The position numbers and the translations under genes are program-made. This document shows positions 26,001 to 39,856 of a stretch of DNA of 64,000 nt, in pieces. The notes under the pieces are model-generated. The model worked only from the letters and a program-made list of their open reading frames with translations. It searched no databases and had not been told where the DNA came from. Source of the stretch: Streptomyces sp. RPT161 (GTDB lineage: Bacteria; Actinomycetota; Actinomycetes; Streptomycetales; Streptomycetaceae); assembly GCF_027533845.1 (NCBI RefSeq), contig NZ_JAPZVN010000003.1, positions 310,001 through 374,000 on the forward strand, given 5' to 3'. Numbering within the stretch: the first letter of the stretch is position 1; each line of letters begins with the position of its first letter.

Positions 26001-28136
26001 TCAGCCGATGTCCGGCGGATCCATCCGCACCCGTACGGGTTCGAAATTACGGGCCATCCGCGCTACCTGCGCCGTCTTGAGCGCCGCGGCCAACGCTCCG
26101 CCGTTGCCCGGCGGCACCCGGAGCAGCACCCGCTCCCACACCTCGCCGGGCGGCGGATCGCCCATCCGCCGGGGACGGCCGGGCGGCGCGGCCGGAACCG
26201 GAACCGGTCCCAACCGGTCAGTGCCCTCCGGCAGTTGGGCGTGCTCCAGCAGATCGGTGACCGCCGCCGCGGTGCCGGTCACCGACGCCATACGGGACAC
26301 CGGCGGGAAGCCGAGTTCTGCCCGCTCCGCCAGTTCCCGTACCGCGTACCCGGCCGGATCCCAGCGCACCAGCGCCTGCACCGGGCGCAAGCCGGGCTCG
26401 GCGAGCACCGCGACGGTGCCGCCCTCGGCGGCCGGGCGGACCAGCGCCGCGGCGGTCAGCCAGCGGCGCAGCGTCTCCTCACCGGCTCGCAGGTCAGGGC
26501 GGTTCAGCAGGGCCCAGCCGTCGAGGAGCAGCGCCGCCGCGTAGCCGCCCTCCGCGACCGGCTCGGCGCCCGGCGTCGAGATGACCAGCGCGGGCTGGTC
26601 CGGCACCCGGGCCAGCACCGCCTCCCGCCCTGAGGTACGCACCGGCACCGTGGGGAAGGCCCGGCCCAGCTCGTCGGCGGTGCGCCGGGCGCCGACCACC
26701 TGTGCGCGCAGCCGGTTTCCGGCGCACTCCCGGCAGTGCCACGCGGCCTCCGGCCGTCCGCACCACGCGCAGTGCAGCACCCCTGACTCGGTCAGCTCCA
26801 GGGGACCCGCACACCGTGCGCAGCGGGCGGCTTCACGGCAGCGCTCGCAGGCCAGCCGGGGCACATAGCCCCGGCGCGGCACCTGTACCAGCACCGGACC
26901 GCGCAGCAGCGCGTCCCGGGTGACCTGCCAGGCGAGGCTGGGCAATCGGGCAGCGCGCGCGGCCGGGTCACGGGCCTGGTCCCCGTCGCCGACGGTACGC
27001 ACCAGCGGGGCCGCCGCCCGCACCTGCTCACGGGGGGCGGTGAGCGGCAACGCCCAGCGGCTGTCGACGAGTTGGGCCCCCTCGGCGGTGACCGAGAGCC
27101 CACCGAGCAGGAACGCGGCGTGCTCGTCGGTGGCGCGCAGCAGCAGCACATCGCGGGCGTGCGGCTGCGGTGCGTGCGGTTCCGCGTGGCTGGAGTCGCC
27201 GTCGTCCCACAGCGCGACCAGCCCGAGGTCGGTCACGGGAGCGAACATCGCGGCGCGGGTGCCGATGACGCCGCGCACCGTGCCGCGGTTGACGGCCAGC
27301 CACCGCCGGTACCGCTCCTCGGGACCGCTGTCCGCGGTGAGCACGACATGGTGTCCGTCGCCCAGCAGGGCGGTGAGCGCTGCATCGACCCTGGCCACCG
27401 CCCGGCCGTCGGGCAGCACCGCGAGCGCGCCGCGCCCGGAGGCCAGGGTGGCGGCGAGGGCGCGGGCGAGTTCGTCCGGCCAGTGCGGGCCGGGCAGCGC
27501 GGTCCACACCGCGCGCGGGCTGGCCCCGGTGGCGAGCGCCTCCAGGAAGCCTGGGCCGGTGGCGTACCGCGCCCAGCTGCCGGGATCGGGGCGCGCCGGC
27601 GTTCCGGGCGCCTCCGGTATCGCCCGGCCCTCCGCCCGGGCGTGCCGGGGCGGCACCGCCAGCTGCACGACATCGGCCAGCGCCCCCGCGTACCGGTCGG
27701 CCACCGAGCGGCACAGCCTCAGCAGGCCAGGTCCCAACACCGGTTCCGCAGAGAGCACTTGGGCCAGCGGCGCGAGCGGCCCCCGGTAGTCGCTCTCGGG
27801 CAGCCGGGCCACAACGAACCCGTCGTGCAACTCCCCGCCTTCCCGGCGCCCCCTGACCACCCGGGCCCCGAACCGCACCCGGACCCGCACCCCCGGCTGG
27901 GCCTGCTCGTCCATCGCCTCGGGCACCGAGTAGTCGAAGAACTGGTCGAGGTGGATCAGCCCCTTGTCCACCAGCACCCGGGCCACCGGCAGGCCCGCCG
28001 CCAGCGCCGCCCCCCGCCAGCTGCGCGGCTTGGCCCGCGGCTCCTTCGCCTTGCGCACCGTCTCCCGGATCAGCGCGAGCTGCTCCCCGGGCCCGCCCTC
28101 CGGACCCCGCTCCGGGCGCTCGTTCTCGCTGCTCAC
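26001..28136 (-). CDS. priA: Primosomal protein N' (PriA), actinobacterial form lacking helicase motifs
   Basis: About 711 residues. The N-terminal DNA-binding domain (VARVLVDKGLIHLDQFFDYSVPEAM) and the cysteine-rich zinc-binding module (CERCREAARCARC through HCAWC and CREC) identify PriA. Where PriA of other bacteria has Walker A (GxTGSGKT) and DEAH, this protein has neither: there is no GK[ST] and DEAH is replaced by DDGD. It should still bind forked DNA for replication restart, but ATP-driven unwinding is unlikely. Start uncertain: GTG 28136 or TTG 28166. Upstream neighbour is metK, separated by a terminator. Confidence 0.9.
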   Translation of the reverse strand: MSSENERPERGPEGGPGEQLALIRETVRKAKEPRAKPRSWRGAALAAGLPVARVLVDKGLIHLDQFFDYSVPEAMDEQAQPGVRVRVRFGARVVRGRREGGELHDGFVVARLPESDYRGPLAPLAQVLSAEPVLGPGLLRLCRSVADRYAGALADVVQLAVPPRHARAEGRAIPEAPGTPARPDPGSWARYATGPGFLEALATGASPRAVWTALPGPHWPDELARALAATLASGRGALAVLPDGRAVARVDAALTALLGDGHHVVLTADSGPEERYRRWLAVNRGTVRGVIGTRAAMFAPVTDLGLVALWDDGDSSHAEPHAPQPHARDVLLLRATDEHAAFLLGGLSVTAEGAQLVDSRWALPLTAPREQVRAAAPLVRTVGDGDQARDPAARAARLPSLAWQVTRDALLRGPVLVQVPRRGYVPRLACERCREAARCARCAGPLELTESGVLHCAWCGRPEAAWHCRECAGNRLRAQVVGARRTADELGRAFPTVPVRTSGREAVLARVPDQPALVISTPGAEPVAEGGYAAALLLDGWALLNRPDLRAGEETLRRWLTAAALVRPAAEGGTVAVLAEPGLRPVQALVRWDPAGYAVRELAERAELGFPPVSRMASVTGTAAAVTDLLEHAQLPEGTDRLGPVPVPAAPPGRPRRMGDPPPGEVWERVLLRVPPGNGGALAAALKTAQVARMARNFEPVRVRMDPPDIG

Positions 28137-28184
28137 GTCCTCATAACTACCAGACGGATACGACAATGCCCGCCGGGCAGCGGT

Positions 28185-28215
28185 GCGGCCCCGGACCGCG
28201 ATGGTCCGGGGCCGC
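28185..28215 (-). terminator. Hairpin terminator downstream of metK
   Basis: GCGGCCCCGGACC (28185-28197) and GGTCCGGGGCCGC (28203-28215) form a perfect 13-base stem with a 5-base loop between metK stop and priA start. Confidence 0.8.
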
Positions 28216-28236
28216 GACGTGGTTCAGGCGGCGGGC

Positions 28237-29445
<1,209 letters not shown>

Positions 29446-29486
29446 ATCGCTCCCTGGGGTTGCAGCGGCTGCTGGCTGATACGGGC

Positions 29487-29515
29487 GGTCCGACCGGGGC
29501 TGCGCCCGTCGGACC
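29487..29515 (-). promoter_or_regulatory. Stem-loop in the metK 5' leader
   Basis: GGTCCGAC (29487-29494) and GTCGGACC (29508-29515) form a perfect stem extended by GGGC/GCCC around a GCA loop. It lies about 40 bases before the start codon. It is not a SAM riboswitch class I recognise; it could affect mRNA stability or translation. Confidence 0.4.
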
Positions 29516-29730
29516 ACCGCCAGTTTATCGGTCGTGTCGAGGAAATAGACACGGTATCCGGATCTTTGTGTCCATCGTGACCTGCGACACCCTCCCGAAC
29601 GTCATGACGATACGCCCTGGTGTTCGCCGGACGGACGGATTCCGCGCAGCGTTGGCCACACCGCCGCCCCGTGTTCACACCTCGGCCCACGGCTTCGGCG
29701 TGGCGTGACCCACCGGGACCCGGCGGCGGC

Positions 29731-30933
29731 TCACCAACGCTGGAGCACCAGGTCCCACACCACGTCGGCGAGCGCCTCCTTGGGGCCGTGGGGCACCGGG
29801 GTCCGGGTGCCGTCCGGGGCGAGCACCACGGCCTCGTTCTGCTCGGAGCCGAAGGTCTTGTGCTCGCCGACCTCGTTGACGACCAACAGATCGCAACCCT
29901 TACGAGTGAGTTTGGCGAGGCCGTTCGCCAGAACGTCGTCGGTCTCCGCGGCGAAGCCCACCACGATCTGCCCGGGTTGCGGGCGGGCCGCGGACAGCTC
30001 GGCGAGGATGTCCGGATTGCGCACCAGCTCAAGCGGCGCGGGCTCCTCGCCGTCCTTCTTCTTGATCTTGCCGGTGGCGTACCGGGCGGGCCGGAAGTCG
30101 GCGACGGCCGCCGCCATCACCACGGCGTCGGCGTTGGCCGCGGCCTTGAACACGGCCTCGTGCAGCTGCTGGGCGGTCTCGACGCGGACCACGTCCACCC
30201 CGGCCGGGTCGGCCAGCGCGGTGTTGGCGGCGACCAGGGTGACCCGTGCCCCACGGGCCACGGCGGTACGGGCGAGGGCGTAGCCCTGCTTGCCGGAGGA
30301 ACGGTTCCCCAGGAAGCGCACCGGGTCCAGCGGCTCACGGGTGCCCCCGGCGCTGATCACCACGTGCCGACCGGCCAGGTCGGCGGCGGTCGCCGCGCCC
30401 CGGGCCAGCACCCGCTGGCAGACCTCGAAGATCTCGCCGGGCTCAGGCAGCCGCCCCTTGCCGGTGTCCACGCCGGTCAGCCGTCCGACGGCGGGCTCGA
30501 CGACGATCGCGCCGCGGCCGCGCAACGTGGCCACGTTCTGCTGGGTGGCCGGGTGCTCCCACATCTCGGTGTGCATGGCGGGCGCGAAGACCACCGGGCA
30601 GCGTGCGGTGAGCAGGGTGTTGGTCAGCAGGTCGTCGGCGAGGCCGTGGGCGGCCTTGGCGAGCATGTCGGCGGTGGCCGGGGCGACCACGACGAGGTCG
30701 GCGTGCTGGCCGATCCGTACGTGCGGGACCTCGCTCACGGTGTCCCAGACGCGGGTGGAGACCGGGTTGCCGGACAGCGCCGCCCACGTGGCCTCTCCCA
30801 CGAAGTGCAGCGCGGAGTCGGTGGGCACCACGCGCACGTCGTGCCCGGACTCGGTGAACCGCCGCAGCAGCTCGCACGCCTTGTACGCGGCGATGCCGCC
30901 GCTCACCCCCAGGACGACCTGTGGCCTGCCCAT
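29731..30933 (-). CDS. coaBC: Phosphopantothenoylcysteine decarboxylase / phosphopantothenate-cysteine ligase
   Basis: 400 residues, bifunctional. N-terminal CoaC flavoprotein domain: GVSGGIAAYKACELLR, the catalytic His in VPHVRIGQHADLVVVAPATA and PAMHTEMWEHPA. C-terminal CoaB synthetase domain: ISAGGTREPLDPVRFLGNRSSGKQG. It carries out steps two and three of coenzyme A synthesis. It follows rpoZ after a strong terminator. Confidence 0.96.
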   Translation of the reverse strand: MGRPQVVLGVSGGIAAYKACELLRRFTESGHDVRVVPTDSALHFVGEATWAALSGNPVSTRVWDTVSEVPHVRIGQHADLVVVAPATADMLAKAAHGLADDLLTNTLLTARCPVVFAPAMHTEMWEHPATQQNVATLRGRGAIVVEPAVGRLTGVDTGKGRLPEPGEIFEVCQRVLARGAATAADLAGRHVVISAGGTREPLDPVRFLGNRSSGKQGYALARTAVARGARVTLVAANTALADPAGVDVVRVETAQQLHEAVFKAAANADAVVMAAAVADFRPARYATGKIKKKDGEEPAPLELVRNPDILAELSAARPQPGQIVVGFAAETDDVLANGLAKLTRKGCDLLVVNEVGEHKTFGSEQNEAVVLAPDGTRTPVPHGPKEALADVVWDLVLQRW

Positions 30934-31016
30934 ACGCCTCTCCCCGCCGAGCGGTTCGGGTACCCGGGCGGATACCCGTCTCCATACTGCGTCCGCCGGG
31001 AACCCGCCCCGGCCCA

Positions 31017-31055
31017 GACCACGGGCCCGGCAGCTGCGCCGCCGGGCCCGTGGTC
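31017..31055 (-). terminator. Hairpin terminator downstream of rpoZ
   Basis: GACCACGGGCCCGGC (31017-31031) and GCCGGGCCCGTGGTC (31041-31055): perfect 15-base stem, 9-base loop, 14 bases after the rpoZ stop. Confidence 0.8.
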
Positions 31056-31069
31056 TCGATGTGTCGCTG

Positions 31070-31342
31070 TCAGTGGGCCGGCGTGTCGACGGCCTCGGAG
31101 GTCAGCAGACCCGCGTTGATCTCGCGCAGCGCGATCGACAGCGGCTTCTCGTGCACGTGGGTGTCCACGAGCGGGCCGACGTACTCCAGCAGGCCCTCAC
31201 CGAGCTGCGAGTAGTACGCGTTGATCTGGCGGGCACGCTTGGCCGCGTAGATCACCAGGCTGTACTTCGAGTCGGTGGCTTCGAGCAGCTCGTCGATCGG
31301 CGGGTTGATGATGCCCTCGGGCGTCGCGATGGAAGAGGACAC
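31070..31342 (-). CDS. rpoZ: RNA polymerase omega subunit
   Basis: 90 residues. [32 protein letters not shown] is the omega signature. It stabilises the polymerase assembly. GTG start; located 76 bases after gmk, the classical gmk-rpoZ pair. Confidence 0.96.
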   Translation of the reverse strand: MSSSIATPEGIINPPIDELLEATDSKYSLVIYAAKRARQINAYYSQLGEGLLEYVGPLVDTHVHEKPLSIALREINAGLLTSEAVDTPAH

Positions 31343-31418
31343 TCTCTACCTACCCCTACTTGTGGAAAGAACTTGGACCTGGGTCAGCTCAGCTCGGCTC
31401 AGCGAACCCAGAAGTGGA

Positions 31419-32015
31419 TCAGCAGACCCGCATCAAGGCTAGCAGTTCGCGTGCCACGTCCTCGACGGAGGTGTTGACCAGGGTGACGTCGAACTCGGAC
31501 TCGGCCGCCAGTTCGACCCGGGCCGCGGCCAGTCGCCGCTCGATCACCTCGGCCGACTCGGTGCCCCGGCCGGTGAGCCGACGGACCAGCTCGTCCCAGC
31601 TGGGCGGGGCGAGGAAGACCAGCCTGGCCTCCGGCATGGTCTGACGAACCTGCCGCGCACCCTGCAGATCGATCTCCAGCAGTACCGGAACGCCGGCTTC
31701 GAGGTGCTCGAGCACGGCCTGCCGCGGGGTCCCGTAGCGGTTGCCCGCGAACTCCGCCCACTCCAGCAGCTCACCGTTGGCGATCAGCTTGTCGAACTCG
31801 TCGTCGTCGACGAAGTGGTACTGCACCCCGTCCCGTTCGCCCGGCCGGGGCCTGCGGGTGGTGACGGAGACCGACAGCCAGACTTCGGGGTGGACCTTGC
31901 GCAGGTAGCCGACGACCGTGCTCTTGCCGACCCCGGAGGGGCCGGAGAGCACGGTCAGCCGGGGTTGCTTGGCCGGAGGTTCGGGGGTTTCCCCCCGGGG
32001 GACCGCATCGCTCAT
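31419..32015 (-). CDS. gmk: Guanylate kinase
   Basis: 198 residues. P-loop GPSGVGKS (25-32), GMP-binding [21 protein letters not shown] and [13 protein letters not shown]. It phosphorylates GMP to GDP. An N-terminal extension of about 18 residues precedes the fold. Between mihF and rpoZ. Confidence 0.96.
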   Translation of the reverse strand: MSDAVPRGETPEPPAKQPRLTVLSGPSGVGKSTVVGYLRKVHPEVWLSVSVTTRRPRPGERDGVQYHFVDDDEFDKLIANGELLEWAEFAGNRYGTPRQAVLEHLEAGVPVLLEIDLQGARQVRQTMPEARLVFLAPPSWDELVRRLTGRGTESAEVIERRLAAARVELAAESEFDVTLVNTSVEDVARELLALMRVC

Positions 32016-32064
32016 GGAGCGATTATCCCGGTTCCCCGGCCATGCGGAAAACGACGGTTGAACG

Positions 32065-32388
32065 TCAGGCGCCGGTGCTGCCGAACTCACGCTCCAGAGC
32101 GGCGATCTGGTTGGAGCCGAGACCCCGCACCCGACGGCTCTCGGAGATGCCGAGCCGCTCCATGAGCTGCTTGGCGCGGACCTTGCCCACGCCGGGCAGG
32201 GACTCCAGCAGAGCGGAGACCTTCATCTTGCCGATGACATCGTTCTCCTGCCCCTGCTTGATGACCTCGTGGAGGGAGGCCCCGGAGTGCTTGAGACGAT
32301 TCTTGACCTCGGCGCGCTCCCGGCGAGCCGCGGCGGCCTTCTCTAGCGCGGCAGCGCGCTGTTCAGGGGTTAGGGGCGGTAGAGCCAC
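32065..32388 (-). CDS. mihF: Actinobacterial integration host factor (sIHF/mIHF)
   Basis: 107 residues, the normal size. Sequence starts [28 protein letters not shown] and contains the helix-two-turns-helix [21 protein letters not shown]. It is a small nucleoid protein that binds DNA without strict sequence and affects sporulation and antibiotic production in Streptomyces. GTG start at 32386-32388. The leader upstream has a tandem GAGCAAC repeat able to form a hairpin with GTTGCTC. Confidence 0.95.
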   Translation of the reverse strand: MALPPLTPEQRAAALEKAAAARRERAEVKNRLKHSGASLHEVIKQGQENDVIGKMKVSALLESLPGVGKVRAKQLMERLGISESRRVRGLGSNQIAALEREFGSTGA

Positions 32389-32441
32389 GCCTACGTCACC
32401 TCGGAAGTAGAACTGTCGGATACGGACCGGTGAGGAACCTA

Positions 32442-32472
32442 GTTGCTCCACACCTACAGAGCAACGAGCAAC
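32442..32472 (-). promoter_or_regulatory. Alternative-hairpin repeat in the mihF leader
   Basis: GTTGCTC (32442-32448) can pair with either of two tandem GAGCAAC copies (32459-32465 and 32466-32472). It lies about 55-85 bases upstream of the mihF start. Two mutually exclusive hairpins are possible; function unknown. Confidence 0.3.
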
Positions 32473-32650
32473 GCGCTTCCTTGCGTTCTCCTGTCGGAGA
32501 CTAGCGGGCGAACCCGCTCCCGTCAGCGAGAACAGGCGAAAAGTCCAGGTCAGACTTGATCTCGCGGTACTTTTCGGGCATATCGGACAGAGTTCTTCTG
32601 TGCATGACTGCGTTGGGTATCCGCAAGGCCACGTTCCGCCCCCTTCGCCC

Positions 32651-33499
32651 TCAGTCGCCGACCACCGTCCGGACCTCGTCGGCGATCCGCTCGGCCGCCG
32701 CGCGCAGCGCCGCGGTGTCCGGTCCGTGCCGCAGGACGTCCCGGCTGACGCTCGGCAGCACGTTGCGCAGCGCCGATCCGAAGACCGCGGGCAGGTCGGC
32801 CGGGGTCGCGCCCTGCGCGCCGATGCCGGGAGCGAGCAGCGGCCCACCGGTGTCAAGGTCGATCCCTGCCTCGGCGACCGTGGCGCCCAGAGTCGCGCCG
32901 ACCACCGCGCCGAACGAGCCCAGCGGCCGCTCCCCCGCGTTCTCCTCGCGCAGGTGGCCGAGAACCGTCGCGGCCACCGTGCTTCCGTCGGCCCCGGTCG
33001 CCCGCTGCACCTCGGCGCCCTCCGGGTTGGAGGTGAGCGCCAGCGCGAAGATCCCGGTGCCGCAGGCGCGGGCCAGTTCCACGGCCGGACGCAGCGACCC
33101 GAACCCCAGGTAAGGGCTGACCGTGACCGCGTCGCTGAACAGCGGGCTCGCCGGATCGAGGTAGGTGGCGGCGTACGCGGCCATGGTGGAGCCGATGTCA
33201 CCGCGCTTGGCGTCCATCAGCACCAGCGCGCCGGCGGCCCGCGCGTCGGCCACCGTGCGCTCCAGCACCGCGACGCCGCGCGAGCCGAACCGCTCGAAGA
33301 ACGCGGACTGCGGCTTGAGCACCGCGACCCGGTCGGCCAGCGCCTCCACCACGGTCCGGGAGAAGCGCTCCAGACCCGCCGGATCGTCGGCCAGGTCCCA
33401 GGCGGCCAGCAGGGAGGCGTGCGGGTCGATCCCCACGCACAGCGGACCACGGGTGTCCATGGCCCGCCGCAGCCGGGCGCCGAAGGGGTCGAGGGTCAT
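32651..33499 (-). CDS. pyrF: Orotidine 5'-phosphate decarboxylase (type 2)
   Basis: 282 residues. CVGIDPHASLLAAWDL at the start, the catalytic motif VLMDAKRGDIGSTMAAYA (Asp-x-Lys-x-x-Asp) and SPYLGFGSL mark the larger type 2 enzyme. It makes UMP. ATG has AAGGAGA nine bases before it. It follows pyrD by 103 bases; that gap shares motifs with the gap before ribA. Confidence 0.95.
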   Translation of the reverse strand: MTLDPFGARLRRAMDTRGPLCVGIDPHASLLAAWDLADDPAGLERFSRTVVEALADRVAVLKPQSAFFERFGSRGVAVLERTVADARAAGALVLMDAKRGDIGSTMAAYAATYLDPASPLFSDAVTVSPYLGFGSLRPAVELARACGTGIFALALTSNPEGAEVQRATGADGSTVAATVLGHLREENAGERPLGSFGAVVGATLGATVAEAGIDLDTGGPLLAPGIGAQGATPADLPAVFGSALRNVLPSVSRDVLRHGPDTAALRAAAERIADEVRTVVGD

Positions 33500-33511
33500 G
33501 GGGCTTCTCCT

Positions 33512-33609
33512 TGTTCGCTTCTGCGCCGTTTGCTTCTGCGCCCGCGGGGGGACAGCGCGGGACTCGTCGTCGGATACCGGTCGTGCGCGTCGTGCGCGAC
33601 GCTCACGCG
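33512..33609. repeat. Intergenic element shared between the pyrD-pyrF and ribM-ribA gaps
   Basis: One end is TGTTCGCTTCTGCGCC (33512-33527), 15 of 16 identical to 499-514; the other is GCGACGCTCACGCG (33596-33609), identical to 570-583. In both places the second motif spans the stop codon of the upstream gene and the first lies just before the next start. The middle parts differ. Confidence 0.4.
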
Positions 33610-34709
33610 TCCTTCTTGACCGCGGCGCCGACGGCGTCGGCGAGGGTGGGGTACGGGCTGGCCTTGAGCCGTTCGGCCAGCCCCTTGTGGATCGCACGGC
33701 ACCAGAAGGGGCCCTGGTAGATGAAGGCGCTGTAGCCCTGGACCAGCGAGGCGCCCGCCAGGATCCGCTCCCAGGCGTCGTCCGCGGTCTCGACGCCGCC
33801 GACGCCGACCAGCGTGACCCGGTCGCCGACCCGCGCGTACAGCCTGCGCAGCACCTCCAGCGAGCGGGCCTTGAGCGGCGCCCCGGACAGTCCGCCCGCG
33901 CCGATGGCCTCGACGGCCGCCGAGTCGGTCTTCAGGCCGTCCCGGCCGATCGTGGTGTTGGTGGCGATGATGCCGTCCAGGCCGAGTTCCACCGCGAGGT
34001 CGGCGACGGCGTCGATGTCCTCGTCCGCCAGGTCGGGCGCGATCTTCACCAGCAGCGGTACGCGGCGGCCGGTGACGGTGCGGTCGGCGGCCTGGCGCAC
34101 CGCGCCGAGCAGCGGGCGCAGGTGCTCGACGGCCTGGAGGTTGCGCAGGCCGGGGGTGTTGGGCGAGGAGACGTTGACCACGAGGTAGTCGGCGTACCGC
34201 GCCAGGCGCTCGGTGGACGTCACGTAGTCGGCGACGGCTTCCGCCTCGGGGACGACCTTGGTCTTGCCGATGTTGACGCCGAGCACCGGCTTGAAGACCG
34301 GCCTGCGGGCGGCCAGCCGGGCGGCGACGGCGGCCGAGCCGTCGTTGTTGAAGCCCATCCGGTTGATCAGGGCGCGGTCCTGGACCAGCCGGAACAGCCG
34401 CTTCTTGGGGTTGCCGGGCTGCGGCTGGGCGGTGACGGTGCCGATCTCGACGTGGTCGAAGCCGAGCATCGCCATGCCGTCGATGGCGGTCGCGTTCTTG
34501 TCGAACCCGGCGGCGAGGCCGAACGGCCCGTGCATCCGCTTGCCGAACACCTCGGTGCGCAGCTCCCGGTGGCGCGGCGCCAGGACGGCGGCGGCGAACG
34601 TGCGCAGCACTGGGATCCGGGCCACGCCACGGATCCAGCCGAAGGCCAGGTGGTGCGCCCGCTCCGGATCGAGCCGGGTGAAGAAGAGTTTGAAGAAAAC
34701 AGAGTACAT
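33603..34709 (-). CDS. pyrD: Dihydroorotate dehydrogenase (quinone), class 2
   Basis: 368 residues. The N-terminal membrane-associating helices ([23 protein letters not shown]) are the class 2 feature, followed by [25 protein letters not shown] and the catalytic serine region [14 protein letters not shown]. It passes electrons from dihydroorotate to quinone. AGAAGG precedes the ATG. It comes after the carB terminator, so it may have its own promoter or depend on readthrough from the pyr operon. Confidence 0.96.
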   Translation of the reverse strand: MYSVFFKLFFTRLDPERAHHLAFGWIRGVARIPVLRTFAAAVLAPRHRELRTEVFGKRMHGPFGLAAGFDKNATAIDGMAMLGFDHVEIGTVTAQPQPGNPKKRLFRLVQDRALINRMGFNNDGSAAVAARLAARRPVFKPVLGVNIGKTKVVPEAEAVADYVTSTERLARYADYLVVNVSSPNTPGLRNLQAVEHLRPLLGAVRQAADRTVTGRRVPLLVKIAPDLADEDIDAVADLAVELGLDGIIATNTTIGRDGLKTDSAAVEAIGAGGLSGAPLKARSLEVLRRLYARVGDRVTLVGVGGVETADDAWERILAGASLVQGYSAFIYQGPFWCRAIHKGLAERLKASPYPTLADAVGAAVKKDA

Positions 34710-34785
34710 GGCGGCGGGCCTTCTACGGTGGGGCAACTGCGGCCCACAGGGCCTGAGTTGGGCGCGGCCGGTAGCGGCCACGCGT

Positions 34786-34841
34786 GCCGGGGGGTTGTGC
34801 CCACCCGTGCCGCCCTGCGGCACGGGTGGGCACAACCCCCG
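34786..34841 (-). terminator. Long hairpin downstream of carB
   Basis: A stem of about 25 base pairs: left arm 34786-34811 (ends GCCCACCCGTGCCG), right arm 34817-34841 (begins CGGCACGGGTGGGC), with a single extra G on the left and a 5-base loop. It begins nine bases after the carB stop. Its length suggests a true terminator or processing site before pyrD. Confidence 0.75.
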
Positions 34842-34849
34842 GGGTTCCG

Positions 34850-38153
<3,304 letters not shown>

Positions 38154-38161
<8 letters not shown>

Positions 38162-39293
38162 GCTGGCCCTCCATCAGGGAGACGAAGCGGTCGAACAGGT
38201 AGGCCGCGTCGTGCGGGCCCGCCGCCGCCTCGGGGTGGTACTGGACGCTGAAGGCGGGGGTGTCGAGGCACTCCAGGCCCTCGACCACGTCGTCGTTGAG
38301 GCAGACGTGGGAGACCCGCACCCGCCCGTACGGGGTCTCGGAGTCACGGTCGAGCGGCGCGTCGACGGCGAAGCCGTGGTTGTGCGCGGTGACCTCGACC
38401 TTGCCGGTGGAACGGTCCTGCACCGGCTGGTTGATGCCCCGGTGGCCGTACTTGAGCTTGTACGTGCCGAAGCCGAGCGCCCGGCCCAGGATCTGGTTGC
38501 CGAAGCAGATGCCGAAGAACGGCGTCCCGCGCTCCAACACCCCCTGCAACACGGACATCTGGTGGTCGGCGGTGGCCGGATCGCCCGGACCGTTGGAGAA
38601 GAACACACCGTCCGGACCCGCCGCGTAGATGTCCTCCAGCGTGGCGGTGGCGGGCAGCACATGCACCTCGATGCCGCGCTCGGCCATCCGCTGCGGGGTC
38701 ATCGCCTTGATGCCCAGGTCGACCGCGGCCACGGTGAACTTCCTGGTGCCGACGGCAGGGATGACGTACGGCTCGGTGGTGGCCACCTCGGCGGCCAGGT
38801 CGGCACCCTTCATCTGCGGGGACGCCTGGACCTTGGCCAGCAGAATCGCTTCGTCAGCGATCGCCGCGCCGGAGAAGATGCCGACCCGCATCGCACCGCG
38901 CTCACGCAGGTGCCGGGTGAGCGCCCGGGTGTCGACACCGCTGATGCCGACCACGCCCTGGGCGGTCAGTTCCTCGTCGAGCGAGCGCTGGGCACGCCAG
39001 TTGGACGAGACGCGCGCCGGATCGCGGACCACGTAGCCGGAGACCCAGATGCGCCTGGACTCCGGGTCCTCGTCGTTGACGCCGGTGTTGCCGACGTGCG
39101 GCGCGGTCATGACCACGACCTGGCGGTGGTAGGAGGGATCGGTCAGCGTCTCCTGGTAGCCGGTCATCCCGGTGGAGAACACCGCCTCCCCGAAGGTCTC
39201 CCCCACCGCCCCGTAGGCACGGCCGCGGAAGGTGCGGCCGTCCTCCAGGACGAGTACGGCGGGGATGCGGGCTCCCCTGGTGGAGGTGGTCAT
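38154..39293 (-). CDS. carA: Carbamoyl phosphate synthase, small (glutaminase) subunit
   Basis: 379 residues. The class I glutaminase has the nucleophile motif [13 protein letters not shown] and the partner histidine/glutamate in [12 protein letters not shown]. It supplies ammonia to CarB. ATG at 39291-39293 overlaps the stop of the preceding membrane protein gene by four bases. Confidence 0.97.
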
Positions 39294-39856
39294 CGTGCGC
39301 CTTCCTTGGTGGTGTTCAGGTTGCTGAGTGCGGTGACCCACTCGGGGTGCTCGGCGGGGTGCTCGGAGCGGAACCCGGAGTCGATCAGCCGGTCGCCGTG
39401 CTGCCAGGTGATCACCAGCAGTCCGCCCTCGGGGACGACCTTGCCCGCGATGCCCTTGTCCAGTCGGGCGCCGCGCAGCGCCTCGGCCGGGATGAAGAAG
39501 TCGGTGGCGGCCGGCCGGCGCACCGCCACGCCCTGCTCGGTCAGGGTCAGTTCGACGAGGCTGCGGGTGCCCAGGCCGCGGGCGGCGATCCGGTCCAGCC
39601 AGTCACCGGCCGTGGTGCTGGCGTGGTAGCGGCCGGACAGCTCCGCGAGCGGCTCACCCAGGTTGTCGGGGATCCGCGGCAGCTCGGGCAGGTCGGACTG
39701 GCGGGCGGCCCGCTTGCGCCAGGCCCGCCACATCAGCCAGTAGACAAGGGCGATGAGGGCCAGCAGCGCGACGACCCACAGCAGTCGGTCGCCGAGGTCG
39801 GTGACCTTCGCCGAGTGCTTGTCAACCGCCTGCGTTACGTACGTTGTCGCGTTCAC
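39290..39856 (-). CDS. PH-like domain membrane protein inside the pyr operon
   Basis: 188 residues. One N-terminal membrane helix ([19 protein letters not shown], about 25-43), a basic stretch [10 protein letters not shown], then a soluble beta-rich domain (about 80-180) resembling bacterial PH-like domains. Function unknown. It overlaps both pyrC and carA by four bases, so its production is tied to theirs. Its place between pyrC and carA is, as I recall, conserved in streptomycetes, which argues for a linked function such as placing pyrimidine enzymes at the membrane; that is speculation. Confidence 0.75.
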   Translation of the reverse strand: MNATTYVTQAVDKHSAKVTDLGDRLLWVVALLALIALVYWLMWRAWRKRAARQSDLPELPRIPDNLGEPLAELSGRYHASTTAGDWLDRIAARGLGTRSLVELTLTEQGVAVRRPAATDFFIPAEALRGARLDKGIAGKVVPEGGLLVITWQHGDRLIDSGFRSEHPAEHPEWVTALSNLNTTKEGAR

